Shown here: positions 43,986 through 54,174 of the stretch, piece after piece
How positions within the stretch are numbered: the first letter of the stretch is position 1
Layout: each line of letters begins with the position of its first letter
Assembly (NCBI GenBank): GCA_026120035.1
Contig: JALRME010000023.1
Location: 124,001-188,000 of the forward strand
Length of the DNA stretch: 64,000 nucleotides
Direction of reading: 5' to 3'
Origin: Coleophoma eucalyptorum
Lineage: Eukaryota; Ascomycota; Leotiomycetes; Helotiales; Dermateaceae
The notes under the pieces: model-generated
Database searches by the model: none
Told to the model about the DNA's origin: nothing
The model's input: only the letters and a program-made list of their open reading frames with translations
Made by a program: the position numbers and the translations under genes

Positions 43986-44080
43986 TTTTTACCGACTACA
44001 CGCCTCAGATAGCAAGGCTTAGTATACAAGGACCTAGGCTACAAGCAAGAAAATATAGGAGCACAATCTATAGTATTTCG
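43986..44080 (+). repeat. Dispersed diverged repeat, copy A
   Basis: About 95 bp aligns with 47115-47215 at roughly 70% by eye, best over GCCTCAGATAGCAAGGCTTA and AGTATACAAGGACCTAGGC. Many differences are transitions. Translated in one frame both copies give G-x-V-Y-K-[D/N]-L-G, so an eroded coding origin is possible. Confidence 0.5.
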
Positions 44081-44465
44081 GCCCAGACGTCTCCAGAGAT
44101 ACCAGACTATAACCTCTAATAGCGAAGACAGAGGTTCTTATCTTGCCATTTAAAAGGGAGAGTCAAGTTTAGAAGTTCTTTCTGCACTCAAAAAACAGTT
44201 TCGAGAAAAAAGCGACTTTAAGGGTAGCGCCTGTGCTTAGATCTCGTACTTGACATTCCCACATGCGACACAGTAGATTGATAGAAAGATCAACTCGCAA
44301 TTGAAATTAGGTTTGATGGTAATTAATGTACTCTGTACGCCTGGAGACTTCAACATCATATTCCAGCATTGATTGTCGACTCGATACCTGAAGTGGGTCT
44401 CAAAGCTTGGGATCACCGCAGCGGATTTCAAGACTTCAAATATAACGACGGCCTAGAATAGCTAC

Positions 44466-45976
44466 TCAGGCTTTCAGTATAGCTGAACTGTCAGCACCTA
44501 ATCTTTCATCACTTCCATTGAGCATAAAAACTCTTACGCCTAAGTCTACACTGCCTGTAGCGATGACACACCGAATTCTGCTTTTGCCAGGCATCTCCAT
44601 TGTAGGCCCATGGGATGTGGACCTATTGTCTTCTGTAGCTATATAATATTCATCAACGATATCAGGAGCCCATCGGATGTAACTGACAAAATGCTTATGC
44701 ACACCATCTAATGTTTTCACTAACCTTCCCTCTTGAGAGAGATCCCAGCACCGTAGGGTTTTATCATCAGAAATACTAATCAAATACTTGCCGCCAGGAT
44801 GGAACACTAGCCCTGTGATCCAGTTATCGTGACCAACCAAAGTTTTTATCAATGTCCCTCGAGCATCCCAAATCTTAATGCTTTTGTCTCTAGCTCCAGT
44901 CGCAATGAGCTCTGCTGAACTATTTGCTGCAGGCGGCCTTTTAAGTCTGGCCAGAGTTGCTAGGTGGCCATAACTTGCTGGTGGCGCAAATGCGCAGCAT
45001 TCAATGGAGTTTTCATGGCCAAGCAATGTCGCTTTTCTATCTCCTGATGAAACATCCCATACAATTGCTGTTTTGTCATTGCCAGCTGAAATGAGCCGTC
45101 TCCCATCCAATGATGGCGACACATCACGAACCCAGTCGCTGTGTCCACAAATGGTTTTCAAACAAAACCCTGTCAATACGTCCCATATCCGGAGAGATCT
45201 ATCTCTACTAGCGGACACAAGCTGGTTGGTTGGTGATGGAAGGAAACGTACAGAAGAAACCAAATGATCGTGGCCAGAAAGTGTTCGAATAATCTTGTAA
45301 TCATCATTAGGATCCCACAATTTGATGGTGAGGTCGCTAGAGCATGAGGCTAGCAGAATGTTTCCTTTTGGTCCACCAAAATCAATGTCCAGAGCAGCTC
45401 CTGTGTGCGGCTTGATTGTCCTCTCTAATTCACCTAGCTCCCGATCCCAAATTTTAATTGTGAAGTCATCTGATCCTGAGGCAAGAGATGTGAAAATAGG
45501 GTGAAACGCAACACAGGTGATTGGTTTCCGATGTGATTTCAATGTATATCTTGCAGGTGATCTCGGGAGCCAACTTGCAGGATCATCTTGTCGCCGAGAG
45601 AATTGGGATGATGTGATCAGCTCCACCTCCGCCTGTAGACTTGTAATTTTTGACTCTAATTCCATGATCTGCAAGAGATACATTAGTATTTCAATATAGA
45701 AATCTACGACTTAATTACCTTCTTCTGCAGTCTTATGACACTTGTCCACTTCTTCTCCAACAGTCCTTCATATCTCTTGCTAGTCGGAGCATCAAAGCTT
45801 TCCCCGACATCAAGATCTTCTCTCAATACTGAAGCACTGTTTACTTGGTTTATCGAAGTAAGGTATGCAATCATCGACTTATGCCTAAATTTAGATTAGT
45901 CATTGTTGCCCTAGGCCTTACAGTCTAGTCTGACTTACAGCTCCTCGGCTTGCCGGGATGTCAAAAGCTGGCTTAT
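44466..45976 (-). CDS. PAC1/LIS1-type nuclear distribution protein paralog (WD40), start codon degenerate
   Basis: Exons about 45976-45939, 45884-45719 and 45668-44466 give a protein of about 469 residues. Its N-terminal LisH motif ([20 protein letters not shown]) spans intron 1, and [22 protein letters not shown] spans intron 2. Seven WD40 repeats follow (e.g. [65 protein letters not shown]). PAC1 links dynein to nuclear migration. The anomaly: where family members start MSQLLT, this copy has ATA (45976-45974), and an in-frame TAA lies 24-27 bp upstream with no ATG between. Translation would need a non-AUG codon, an unseen 5' exon, or the internal Met in exon 2 (which cuts LisH). Probably an accessory paralog or young pseudogene. 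Confidence 0.82.
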
Positions 45977-47441
45977 TGTAGTTGCGTTCGACTGGTTACC
46001 TTAAAAGCAGGTGCCCCTGGTGGCGAGGATTTTCAACCTTATTATGTATCCGCTGCAGCATATGGCCGTAGCGCTATGTTTAACCAATACAGTCGCACAA
46101 GACAAATCGGGTGACAGGCTCAACCGGAAGTGGATAATAGGAGTGGGAATGAATTTGGCCTCGTCTCCTTCCAAAGGAGGTCGTGGCGGCAGCGATGCAC
46201 AGGTTATACGTCATATGTATACTCGGCGCTAGTACGCATTTCTCGCGATTCGACACGTCCTCTGTTTAACGCACTCTTTTATTTTTCCTACATGGCAGGC
46301 AAAACAATCTGCTCGGCATGGTGGCTACATTTAAAAAGAGTTATACACTGTTTAATAATTCTTAGCCGTAAAAGTGGCTCCTGTACAGCAGTTAATATGA
46401 ACGATACAAGAGTGTACCTTATTGGTTATACAAATTACACGTGACTGGGAAACATGTGGGCCCTTGTACCAACATGCAACAAGCCTAGAGTAGGGGAAAT
46501 TAACTAACGAGTAATGCGCAGTGCAGGTGTAAGGTTACAGGGCTATTCATAACGTACAAATAGTTTCTGTTGCATATCGTCCACATCTGCGGTTTTTACA
46601 TCCTTGACTATGCATATAACTAAGAGATGGCTTGATCTTTTTATCACGTGCGCAGAAGCAGATGACGTCGAATGGTAGGGTCAAAGAGTTCCTAACTAGC
46701 TCTTATCGAGTACAGGAGTACAGTACAGGTACGAATTTCTATTCTAGGCTTGCCGGTTATTGCACCACGCTTGTTCTTAGCCTAGCCCTTAGTACTTTCT
46801 GTAAGGATCAATTTACTACTGCTATAACGTACAAACATGGCCTATGAGTGGCCAAAGAACCTTGGAGTCTGGACACTGCAGATTCAGCAGGCTTTATTCA
46901 AACACTGTGTCTAAGCATTCTATATCCTCTGTTATACTAACTATTATAATAGTATTAGCCCTAGCAAAGACTAGGTTGCTGCGGAAGTCTATCTAACTTC
47001 GCAGGCCAACCAGATGTAACTAGTCTTCCGTATTGACTTAGCACAATAACTACAGCTATAATTGATATCGAGGATGTACTGCTTTTACGTTCCTTTTCTC
47101 AATAGTAATACATCATTTTTAGTCACTGTATGCCTAAGATACCAAGGCTCAGTATACAAAAACCTAGGCCATAACAAGGAAGTACGGGTGCAAGTCTCCG
47201 TATCGCCGTAAACCAAAATATTTGAGAAGTCTGCGAGCCTTTTTGTATCTTCTCTGTATCGATCATCCTGTGATAATGGATGCAGCCCTAGCTACTGTAT
47301 TCTCCAAGCATAGTAGAACATCTATTGCATCTGGTTCAGCAACGCATTACAACTTCTCATTCCAGTAGAGCAAAGTAGCATAGAAATCTCCTCAGAATCC
47401 GATGAGGACTTTGGTACATGTCGTTGTCCCGATCACCTTGA
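45977..47441. other. Intergenic region, no gene recognised
   Basis: About 1.5 kb upstream of the PAC1-like gene and beyond the bZIP 3' end. Only short frames, plus copy B of the dispersed repeat. Confidence 0.5.
47115..47215 (+). repeat. Dispersed diverged repeat, copy B
   Basis: Same orientation as copy A at 43986. The two copies flank the PAC1-like gene as direct repeats about 3.1 kb apart. Confidence 0.5.
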
Positions 47442-48173
47442 TCATCCCTCGCTTGCCACCGCATAATCCAATCTCGGGCTGTCATGCGAAGGCGTCGGTA
47501 ATGTGAAGCTCTCCGCACTATCCGGTTTAGAAGTATGTGCAAGCTCCAGTGAATCAAATGGAAGTTGCAAAGTCAGTACTTCTTCAATGTCCCTCTTTAA
47601 TGCATCCGCCCTTTCCAGAAGGTCACGCATTCTCAAACAAAGCCTCTGGTTGTGTTCGACGTATCGATTGATTTTCTGCTGCATTACTTCTAGCTGTTTC
47701 AAGCCCCGCTTGCGAAATGCCGACTGTGCTGACCGGTTTTGCTGGCGTCGTCGCTCAATCGCCGCGGCGGATGGGAGCTGCCGTGCCGGGTATGCCTTAA
47801 TCGGCGGTTGTGGTTCATTCGGCACCGGGCCCATATATTCAGATGATGCGCTGTAAAAAAGCGATTCGACAAGGCGCACACTTGGGTTGGGAGACGGCCA
47901 TACTCCCGGTTGGATTTGCCACCCGTTCGAAGTCCCCTGAGCTAATTGGAACACGGAAGTCGAGTTACTTGCAACAGAATCATGGGTCTGGAATACATCA
48001 CTCTGATGCATGAAGCCAGCGCTCCTGTCAGCAGCATCGGGCAAAGGGCGGCCAGGGTGTGCCGCCTTTGGGGGTCTCTCACAGGTACGGTCTGGTCGAG
48101 CGGTATGGCCGAATAGTTTTCTTGATATTGGATGGCTCCTATCATTTGCATATTGTGAAATTCTAGGTTCCAT
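47442..48173 (-). CDS. bZIP transcription factor
   Basis: A single-exon protein of 243 residues. The basic region (about residues 135-160) is AAIERRRQQNRSAQSAFRKR, with the diagnostic N-x7-R spacing (NRSAQSAFR) of fungal AP-1/Yap-like bZIPs. A leucine-zipper-like heptad region follows (LKQLEVMQQKINRYVEHNQ, then LCLRMRDLLERADAL). The N-terminal 130 residues are low-complexity, Pro/Ser-rich and probably an activation region. No C-terminal Cys-rich redox domain is present, so it is not a full Yap1. It is divergent from a Zn2Cys6 gene. Their shared promoter holds several ACGT-core sites of the kind bZIPs bind, so self-regulation or cross-regulation is plausible. Confidence 0.88.
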   Translation of the reverse strand: MEPRISQYANDRSHPISRKLFGHTARPDRTCERPPKAAHPGRPLPDAADRSAGFMHQSDVFQTHDSVASNSTSVFQLAQGTSNGWQIQPGVWPSPNPSVRLVESLFYSASSEYMGPVPNEPQPPIKAYPARQLPSAAAIERRRQQNRSAQSAFRKRGLKQLEVMQQKINRYVEHNQRLCLRMRDLLERADALKRDIEEVLTLQLPFDSLELAHTSKPDSAESFTLPTPSHDSPRLDYAVASEG

Positions 48174-48485
48174 GACGTCTCATTCTCATAGTGTGCTGTC
48201 ATTATTAAGCCGCTGGGTTCGGGGGTTTGTATCGTCCGGGGTTTGTTATTTGAGTCTTCTGTGAAGATATATCAAGAAACGAGCCATAAGCCAAGATAAC
48301 ATATTTGGGCGTATTAATAAAGCCTGACCTCTGCGGCACGTAATCTCGTGCAGTGTCTAGTTGAGAGGCGGAATCGCAGCTCCGCGGAGAAGATAAGACA
48401 CTGTACAGCATCATGCTCTCATCCACGCCCAAATCAACCCATCCCAATATCCGTGTTCTCCACCTCAGACGCGATACAGATGCAA

Positions 48486-48577
48486 AGAGGGCTTATTAAG
48501 CACCACGTGATCAAGTCCACTTCGTCCACAGCTGAGGCTATACAAGCCCAAGAGGTTTATTAAACACTACGTGAACA
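48486..48577. repeat. Diverged direct repeat, unit about 28 bp, 65-bp period
   Basis: Units at 48486-48513 and 48551-48577 share AGAGG-TTATTAA-CAC-ACGTGA-CA. Each carries one ACGTGA core; most differences are transitions. Confidence 0.6.
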
Positions 48578-48626
48578 CGTGAAAGAATCCATAGGACATC
48601 GAGATCCCTCGTGGTGAGAGTTTTCA

Positions 48627-48662
48627 CGGTATGTTTCTCGGTATGTATCTGGGTATGTTTCT
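48627..48662. repeat. 12-bp tandem repeat, three copies
   Basis: CGGTATGTTTCT, CGGTATGTATCT and GGGTATGTTTCT lie head to tail. Confidence 0.85.
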
Positions 48663-49270
48663 CGTTGGGGTTGCGGGTGTCGCAGCCGCACCGCCGATAA
48701 CAATCCAGCCTCGGGACTAGTGCAGCTCGGAGTAATGACTACACTTTTAAGCGTCTTTACAAGGTCCACTTAAATGTGCAGTTATGTAACTCCGTACACT
48801 CGATATAATCAACTCCTTTCTTTAATCGAGATGGAATAGACATTTGGCGTCTTATAGTAGGTAATTTGAACAAGATCGAGCCGCATGCAATGTAGGAAGG
48901 ATGGTGGATTTGTATAGGAATCAACAATGCTGCATAGTCATGTCATGTTACTTTGTTCGAGAGCCACTCCAGACTATCGTGTCCACTATTTGCTATCCCA
49001 AAATAGAAACGATTCATCTAGATCAACGGTGGTGGCATGAAATAGCCATAGACCAAAATATTGCAATGACTTTCCCCACTTTAAGTGAAGTTCGGGTCTT
49101 TTCTACTGTTCTAGGAGATGATCACGACGACCGACTGACATTTGGCGCAACAATCAGGACATACCAAGCTATATCAACTTGGTAGATATCATTAACACAA
49201 CATAAACCATCCCGCAGCATAGACATCTTGGTAAGGGGGCTTCACTAGGCTGTCGCTTCGTAGTTAGCCA

Positions 49271-51633
49271 ATGGACACCGGAGCTCGCAAAACCAGTGCT
49301 CGAACCAAGATTGCCTGCGAAGAATGCCGGAAGAACAAGCGAAAGGTATGCCCTGTATTTAGATGGTGTGCACTGGGGCATGTATGTGGTGGGGGGTGTG
49401 CAACTGATGTAGATACAGTGCGATGGTCAGCAACCCGCCTGTAGGCTCTGTGACAAGTCCGGAAGGGTATGCACCTATGCCTCCGAGGCATCGCGGAAGT
49501 TAGTTGCACTTAAAGTTGCCCGTAGAGAATCACTTCCTAATCCTAGTCAGGCGAAAATACATGGACGAGGATCTGGTTGCAACCTTGCAAAGCCAAATTT
49601 CCATTCTAGAGTCACAGCTGAGACAATATCAGAATTCTGAGATGCGTCTTGGAAGCCTTGAAAGGGGCAGTCAACCAACTGCGAACATGCGGATCGAATT
49701 TCAGCATGTTAATGTTGATCCGTCTACAAGTGCGCGATTCGCCACGGCCCAGGCGCAAAGCGAGACCGACTGGTCCTCTATTCCAGCCCAAAATCCAGAG
49801 TATCAGAATGCAGATGTTCGATCACAGACTGCCATGAAGGAACTTGCTTCTCTCATGCTCACAATGGATCTAGAAGGGCAAGGAGAACCGTCTTTCATGC
49901 TCCCACCTGGAAGAGGGAAGTCTAATCAGGAGGGGAGGTCATCATCAGAATACGAACGCTTAAGTCGAGGATCTAGTACTGATGATGGATCCCCGCACAC
50001 TTTTGAAACCCGACAGGCGTTAATGGACCACTTCATGGAAAAGTTTAATCCATACTACCAATTTCTAGACGAAGTAGATGCAAAATCAATTGTGCAGCAA
50101 CACCAACAAGTCATATGCGCCGATGCAGAGTTTCGTAACAATGCACTTTTCGCGGTTGGTGCTCATCTCTCCGATAGGTATGATTCATTGGAGCTGAGTT
50201 CGAGATTTGCGGAATCGGCTGAGCGTATAGTTCTTCAATGTATCAGAGAGCATTCGAGTGATTTGGTTTGCCAAGGGCTGTCCCTTTTGGCCTGGAGAGA
50301 ACTGATGTTAGGGAACGATAGTATAGCATATAATTATACTGGTGAGTGAGCACTACGCTGCATTGGGCCTGCTACGATATAGACGCTTGCGATTATTACT
50401 AATATTGTATCTTAATTCAAAGCAATGGCTACAGGTGCTGTTCTTCATCTTGGACTCCATGTCATTGCTTTCGGTCAAGCTTCTGCTTCCAGTCGTCTCA
50501 AGTCAGAAAAGCTTGCACGAAGAAAACTACGATCATTTTGGGCGTACTTCTCCGTAGACAGGCAAGTAAACCTCTGTCCGAATAGAACCATTGGTCTTTT
50601 ACAAATATCAATTTTTCTGGCGCTTCAGACTGCTCACGAAGTCCTTAGGCTCCTCACTTCTGGCATTGGTATGAATTGTACAATGCACTGGCAACGGATA
50701 AGAGCACCATCATTTTTGGAGGTTGTTTCAGGACTTCCATCCATCGACGACGTTGCGCACGATAGCTTCTGCCAACTGTGGCATCTTTGGGACTCTTGCA
50801 TGGACCAAGTGTATTACTTTTATATCAAATTCTTGTCGTGTGCTAATATACGTTACAGACATGCGTTTATGTGGACAATGCTCAGAGTTGAGGAGCGCAC
50901 AGCGATGGTTACACGCTCACACCAAGCCCTCGAGGAATTTTACAATGGAGTCGATGTAAGACTACAACTTCGAAAAGATCAGATGCCTGAAAGTGCTGTG
51001 TGGTTTCAAATGGCATATCATGCCGCCCTCCTCCTCATCCACCGTCCTTTCCTTAACGAGCCCCTGGGAAGCTCCACATTGAATTTTGCACTACGCTCAG
51101 CAACATCAGCTGCGGTCTCAATATCACGTATCATCCGGGGACACCGTAGCTATAACGGGTTTTCCAATATATCTCCTTACATAATCGACTATATTCTCAG
51201 CGCTACAGTCATTCATCTGCTCAATGCCACTTCTGGTCGCACTACGCTTGGACGGCAGTCTGCGAACGGGATCAGGTGCTGTGTTGAGGCATTGATAGAT
51301 ATGCAGCCAAAGTGGAAAATCAGGGTTGGACGCTCAATCAGACACATCCAAGACCTAGCACATCGCTGGAAGGTGGTGTGGGCACTTCCTATCTATTTGA
51401 GCCAACCCCTGGTTCCCGATAATCAAGCACAGGCTTGCTCACTATCTCCAGTCAATGCGATTCAGAATCAGGAATATTTCACTTCTATCGAGGCAGAGAA
51501 TAATTTGGTTGGGATTGATTTCTGGTACCCCGGTCAATATATAGGGGCCTTAGGGCAGATTAACTCCTCATGGAGTACGCCGGACTCGTGGGATCTTAAT
51601 ATGCTTTTCCAGGACAATGATTATACCGCCTGA
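49271..51633 (+). CDS. Zn2Cys6 transcription factor
   Basis: Exons 49271-49345, 49419-49498, 49551-50341, 50423-50561, 50649-50810 and 50859-51633 give about 673 residues. The zinc cluster C16-x2-C19-x6-C26-x6-C33-x2-C36-x6-C43 is split by intron 1 after NKRK. Intron 2 joins SRK to RKYMDEDLVATLQSQISILESQL, a typical linker plus coiled coil. The regulatory domain includes FMEKFNPYYQFLDEVD, TGAVLHLGLHVIAFGQA, SFWAYFSVDRLLTSGIGMNCTMHW and MAYHAALLLIHRPFL. The fourth intron (50562-50648) starts GC rather than GT, and the fifth (50811-50858) is GT-AG. Both are multiples of three with no stop, so retained forms would still be open. Spliced versions match the family better. Targets unknown. Confidence 0.85.
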
Positions 51634-52356
51634 CATACATTTTGAAGCGGGATGGGATCTCCAGCGGACGTTCAATATTGGCTACAAGAGCTACCGTGGG
51701 ATGATATATTTACCAATATTGCGATTGCCTACTGAAGATATGTATTGTGCTGGAGCCCTATTTTATGGTGCTCTTACGGCCTTCTTCTTTTCTCCGACCT
51801 CAAAATAGATTTCTCTTTGTCATATAAAGTATAAAGTACCAGGCAACAATACTATACCTTAAAGCATTATATTTTGTTATTAGTCGAGATATTTCGTTAC
51901 ATCGCTCTTTTTTTAGCACCATGAAGGCTTGTTACTCGGTTACTATGAGGTTAAGATTTAAGTGGTAGCCTCTTTTATTTTAAAATTTGCTTTGTTAAAT
52001 GTGTTTTACATGGTTATGTATGAACTCTTCTTCTATATTTACCTTTTCGAGTTAATTGAAATTTCTCTTCCCACCTGTACTACAATCAAGGTTTCGCGCA
52101 ATTTGTTAATTGGTTGCCCAAGTCTAAAGATCAAAATGGACCATAGAGAGCTGCTTTGAATTGTGCACTACGACATAGCCCAATACTATTTATTTCGGCC
52201 TATAATATGAGCCCGTCACTCATAACCAGCACATCAGATGATTTACCGAACTTCCTCAAATTATTTGTTGTTATTCACATGACTATATATTAGCTCGCTC
52301 TAGCTATTTAGTATTTACTATTCTTCTGATGTCAAGTTTACATCAAGCCATCTGGC
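51634..52356. other. Intergenic region between convergent genes
   Basis: About 720 bp, strongly AT-rich. Short frames only, nothing recognised. Confidence 0.5.
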
Positions 52357-53025
52357 TTATAACATCCATACCATAGCTGCCATGCCCACCAAAGCCCCAA
52401 TCCCACTACCAAGGGCCAAACGCGATCCGTCACCAGTCACAGGAAACAGCGAGCTAGAGCTACTCGGCGTCGATGTCGTCGAACTCGTTGCTGATGGCTG
52501 CGTAGTGGTGGCATTTCCTGTAACATTCAGGTTCTCGCAGATTTCCGCAACGAGGGTTGCAAAAGCTAGTTATATCAGCAACTATAAATAGACATTGTTT
52601 ACGACACTTCTAGTCGTGAAAGGTTTTATTTCTATGTAGAAAAGTGGGTGGGTTCTATAATAGAATCAGAAAGGGTGGGACCTACTTGACAGTTCTCCAG
52701 TAGTGCAGGTGGAATTGTTCTGCAAGCAGGGCAATGCTATGGATTTGATCTTGTCACTGTTCTGACAGTGACATGCGTAGTCGGTGTCAGAGCAGCCGAC
52801 AGCAGCGAAGGCGGCGGTGTCGCACGGGAGCTGGCAGAAAGAGTGTTAGGAATCATCACGCGTATTACAAGCCACAGTCGAGAAAACATGTGGGCCCATG
52901 AAGGGAAAAGAAATACATACCACGCATGCAGGAATCTGAGCTGCGAGTTCCGCGGGGGTCTGTTGAGCAGAGACCATGGTGGTCATAACTGCACAGAGGC
53001 CACTGAGGATGTGCGAGGAACGCAT
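52357..53025 (-). CDS. CFEM-domain GPI-anchored cell-surface protein
   Basis: Exons 53025-52921, 52830-52686 and 52565-52357 give about 152 residues. A signal peptide (MRSSHILSGLCAVMTTMVSA) precedes a complete CFEM domain. Its eight cysteines are those in PAC, LPC, VGC, YAC, HC, ALPC, STC and EIC, with the Asp of SDTDYAC that coordinates haem in characterised members. A Thr/Ser-rich stalk (TTTQPSATSSTTSTPSSSSS) and a C-terminal hydrophobic tail after GSG mark a GPI anchor. Both junctions are needed to bring the cysteines together. CFEM proteins take part in haem/iron uptake, adhesion or host interaction. An upstream in-frame ATG (53052) would disrupt the signal peptide. It heads a block of surface and secreted genes. 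Confidence 0.9.
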
Positions 53026-54174
53026 GACTAAAGAATGAAGACCTTCGACCAAAATCCAACCAAACGAGTGTGAAGATTTTGAAAAGATGGGGGTATGGTA
53101 CCTAAAGACCTGATATTTATATCACAACAGAATTTGGGAGGCCGAATCTCGAAGGCTGGAAAAAGCGCTGCATAAGAGCGAGTGCAGCAGATAGTGTGCA
53201 ACAAGCTGTGCCTGGTCCTGTAAGTGGCATTCTGCACAAGCGTGAGGCGGACGATAAGTACTTTTATTCGTCTGGTTGAGCTGCGACTTGTGCCAAGTCA
53301 TCAGCACTAGATGACTGCATCTATACGGTTATTGGATCTTCCAAGACGGAATGGCGCTCGCCTTTGCTAGCCTTGCGAACCCCTCCCTGCTAAATTTCCC
53401 CAGGGGCATCTACCAGACTTCAGACGGACAACTTCGCAAGCCACTAGGAGCTTTGCCCGCCGGATTTCTCAGCAATACTATGCACAGCAGATTCTGACTT
53501 GGCATCGTATGTTGTCTTCGTATTCTTGCTGCTGGCTCGGACGTTGAACGGACTCGTTGGCGAGGAGATGCTGAACACAACATAGCTTAGCTAAGAAACA
53601 GGCGACGGCTAGCCACCTTAAGGAGACGGTCTGACTTTGAAATGTTTCTCCCTCAGACCTGACCTTTTCTTCATTTCTCTCCCGCTCCTTGGCTCGTTAC
53701 ATATCACGCCTGTTCTCTATCGATTGTCGCATGATGTTGGATAACAAGGCAAATCACTGTGTTTTGGTTCGCAAACTGTATACTTCACAAATTTGAAGAC
53801 ATTGTTCCCTAGTATCCCACTTTTATTTGGCTCCATCCTAAATACCATGACAGAATAATTGTCAGCCTTATGGTGACCCTCCGTTGCACTACTCAGCAGG
53901 CTATTTGTGTTTAGAGGAACAATGTAGTAGCATTTCGTCAGGTCAACTTCCAACACATTAAAATAAAATTTAGATACAGTAGCGCGGAATATTAGTTTAT
54001 TTAAGGTTCTTTCTAAGTAATAATAGAGGCGTTTGCGCTTAATTTGAATAGCTCCTATTTCGTGACATTACTTCATAATGGCTGGGAACACAATCCCCAA
54101 GCATCTCCCCAAGCATCTCCCCATGGATGTTTGCATGCATTAGCAACAATGCTCTGCTTCTTGTTGGTATGGCC
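53026..54174. other. Intergenic region, no gene recognised
   Basis: About 1.15 kb between the CFEM promoter and the 3' end of the aspartic-protease-like gene. It contains only short frames and one 12-bp tandem repeat. Confidence 0.5.
54095..54122. repeat. 12-bp tandem repeat, 2.3 copies
   Basis: CCCCAAGCATCT repeated twice plus CCCC, just 3' of the aspartic-protease-like gene. Confidence 0.8.

Larger units (their letters stand above)
41332..44465. other. Gene-poor 3.1-kb stretch
   Basis: The largest gap without an intact gene. It contains the retroelement-like relic, a (CT)15 tract and one copy of a dispersed repeat, each listed separately. A minus-strand frame at 44237-44431 has protein-like composition but no recognised motif. 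Elsewhere only short AT-rich frames are seen. Confidence 0.5.
48174..49270. promoter_or_regulatory. Divergent promoter of bZIP and Zn2Cys6 genes
   Basis: About 1.1 kb. It includes a diverged pair TTATTAAGCACCACGTGA / TTATTAAACACTACGTGA (48493-48510 and 48557-48574), a further CACGTG at 48576 and a 12-bp tandem repeat. ACGT cores suit bZIP or bHLH factors. Confidence 0.45.

Noticed and set aside
44237..44431. 64-residue minus-strand frame just 3' of the PAC1-like gene
   Set aside because: Protein-like composition but no motif, start context or splice partner; not supported as a gene.
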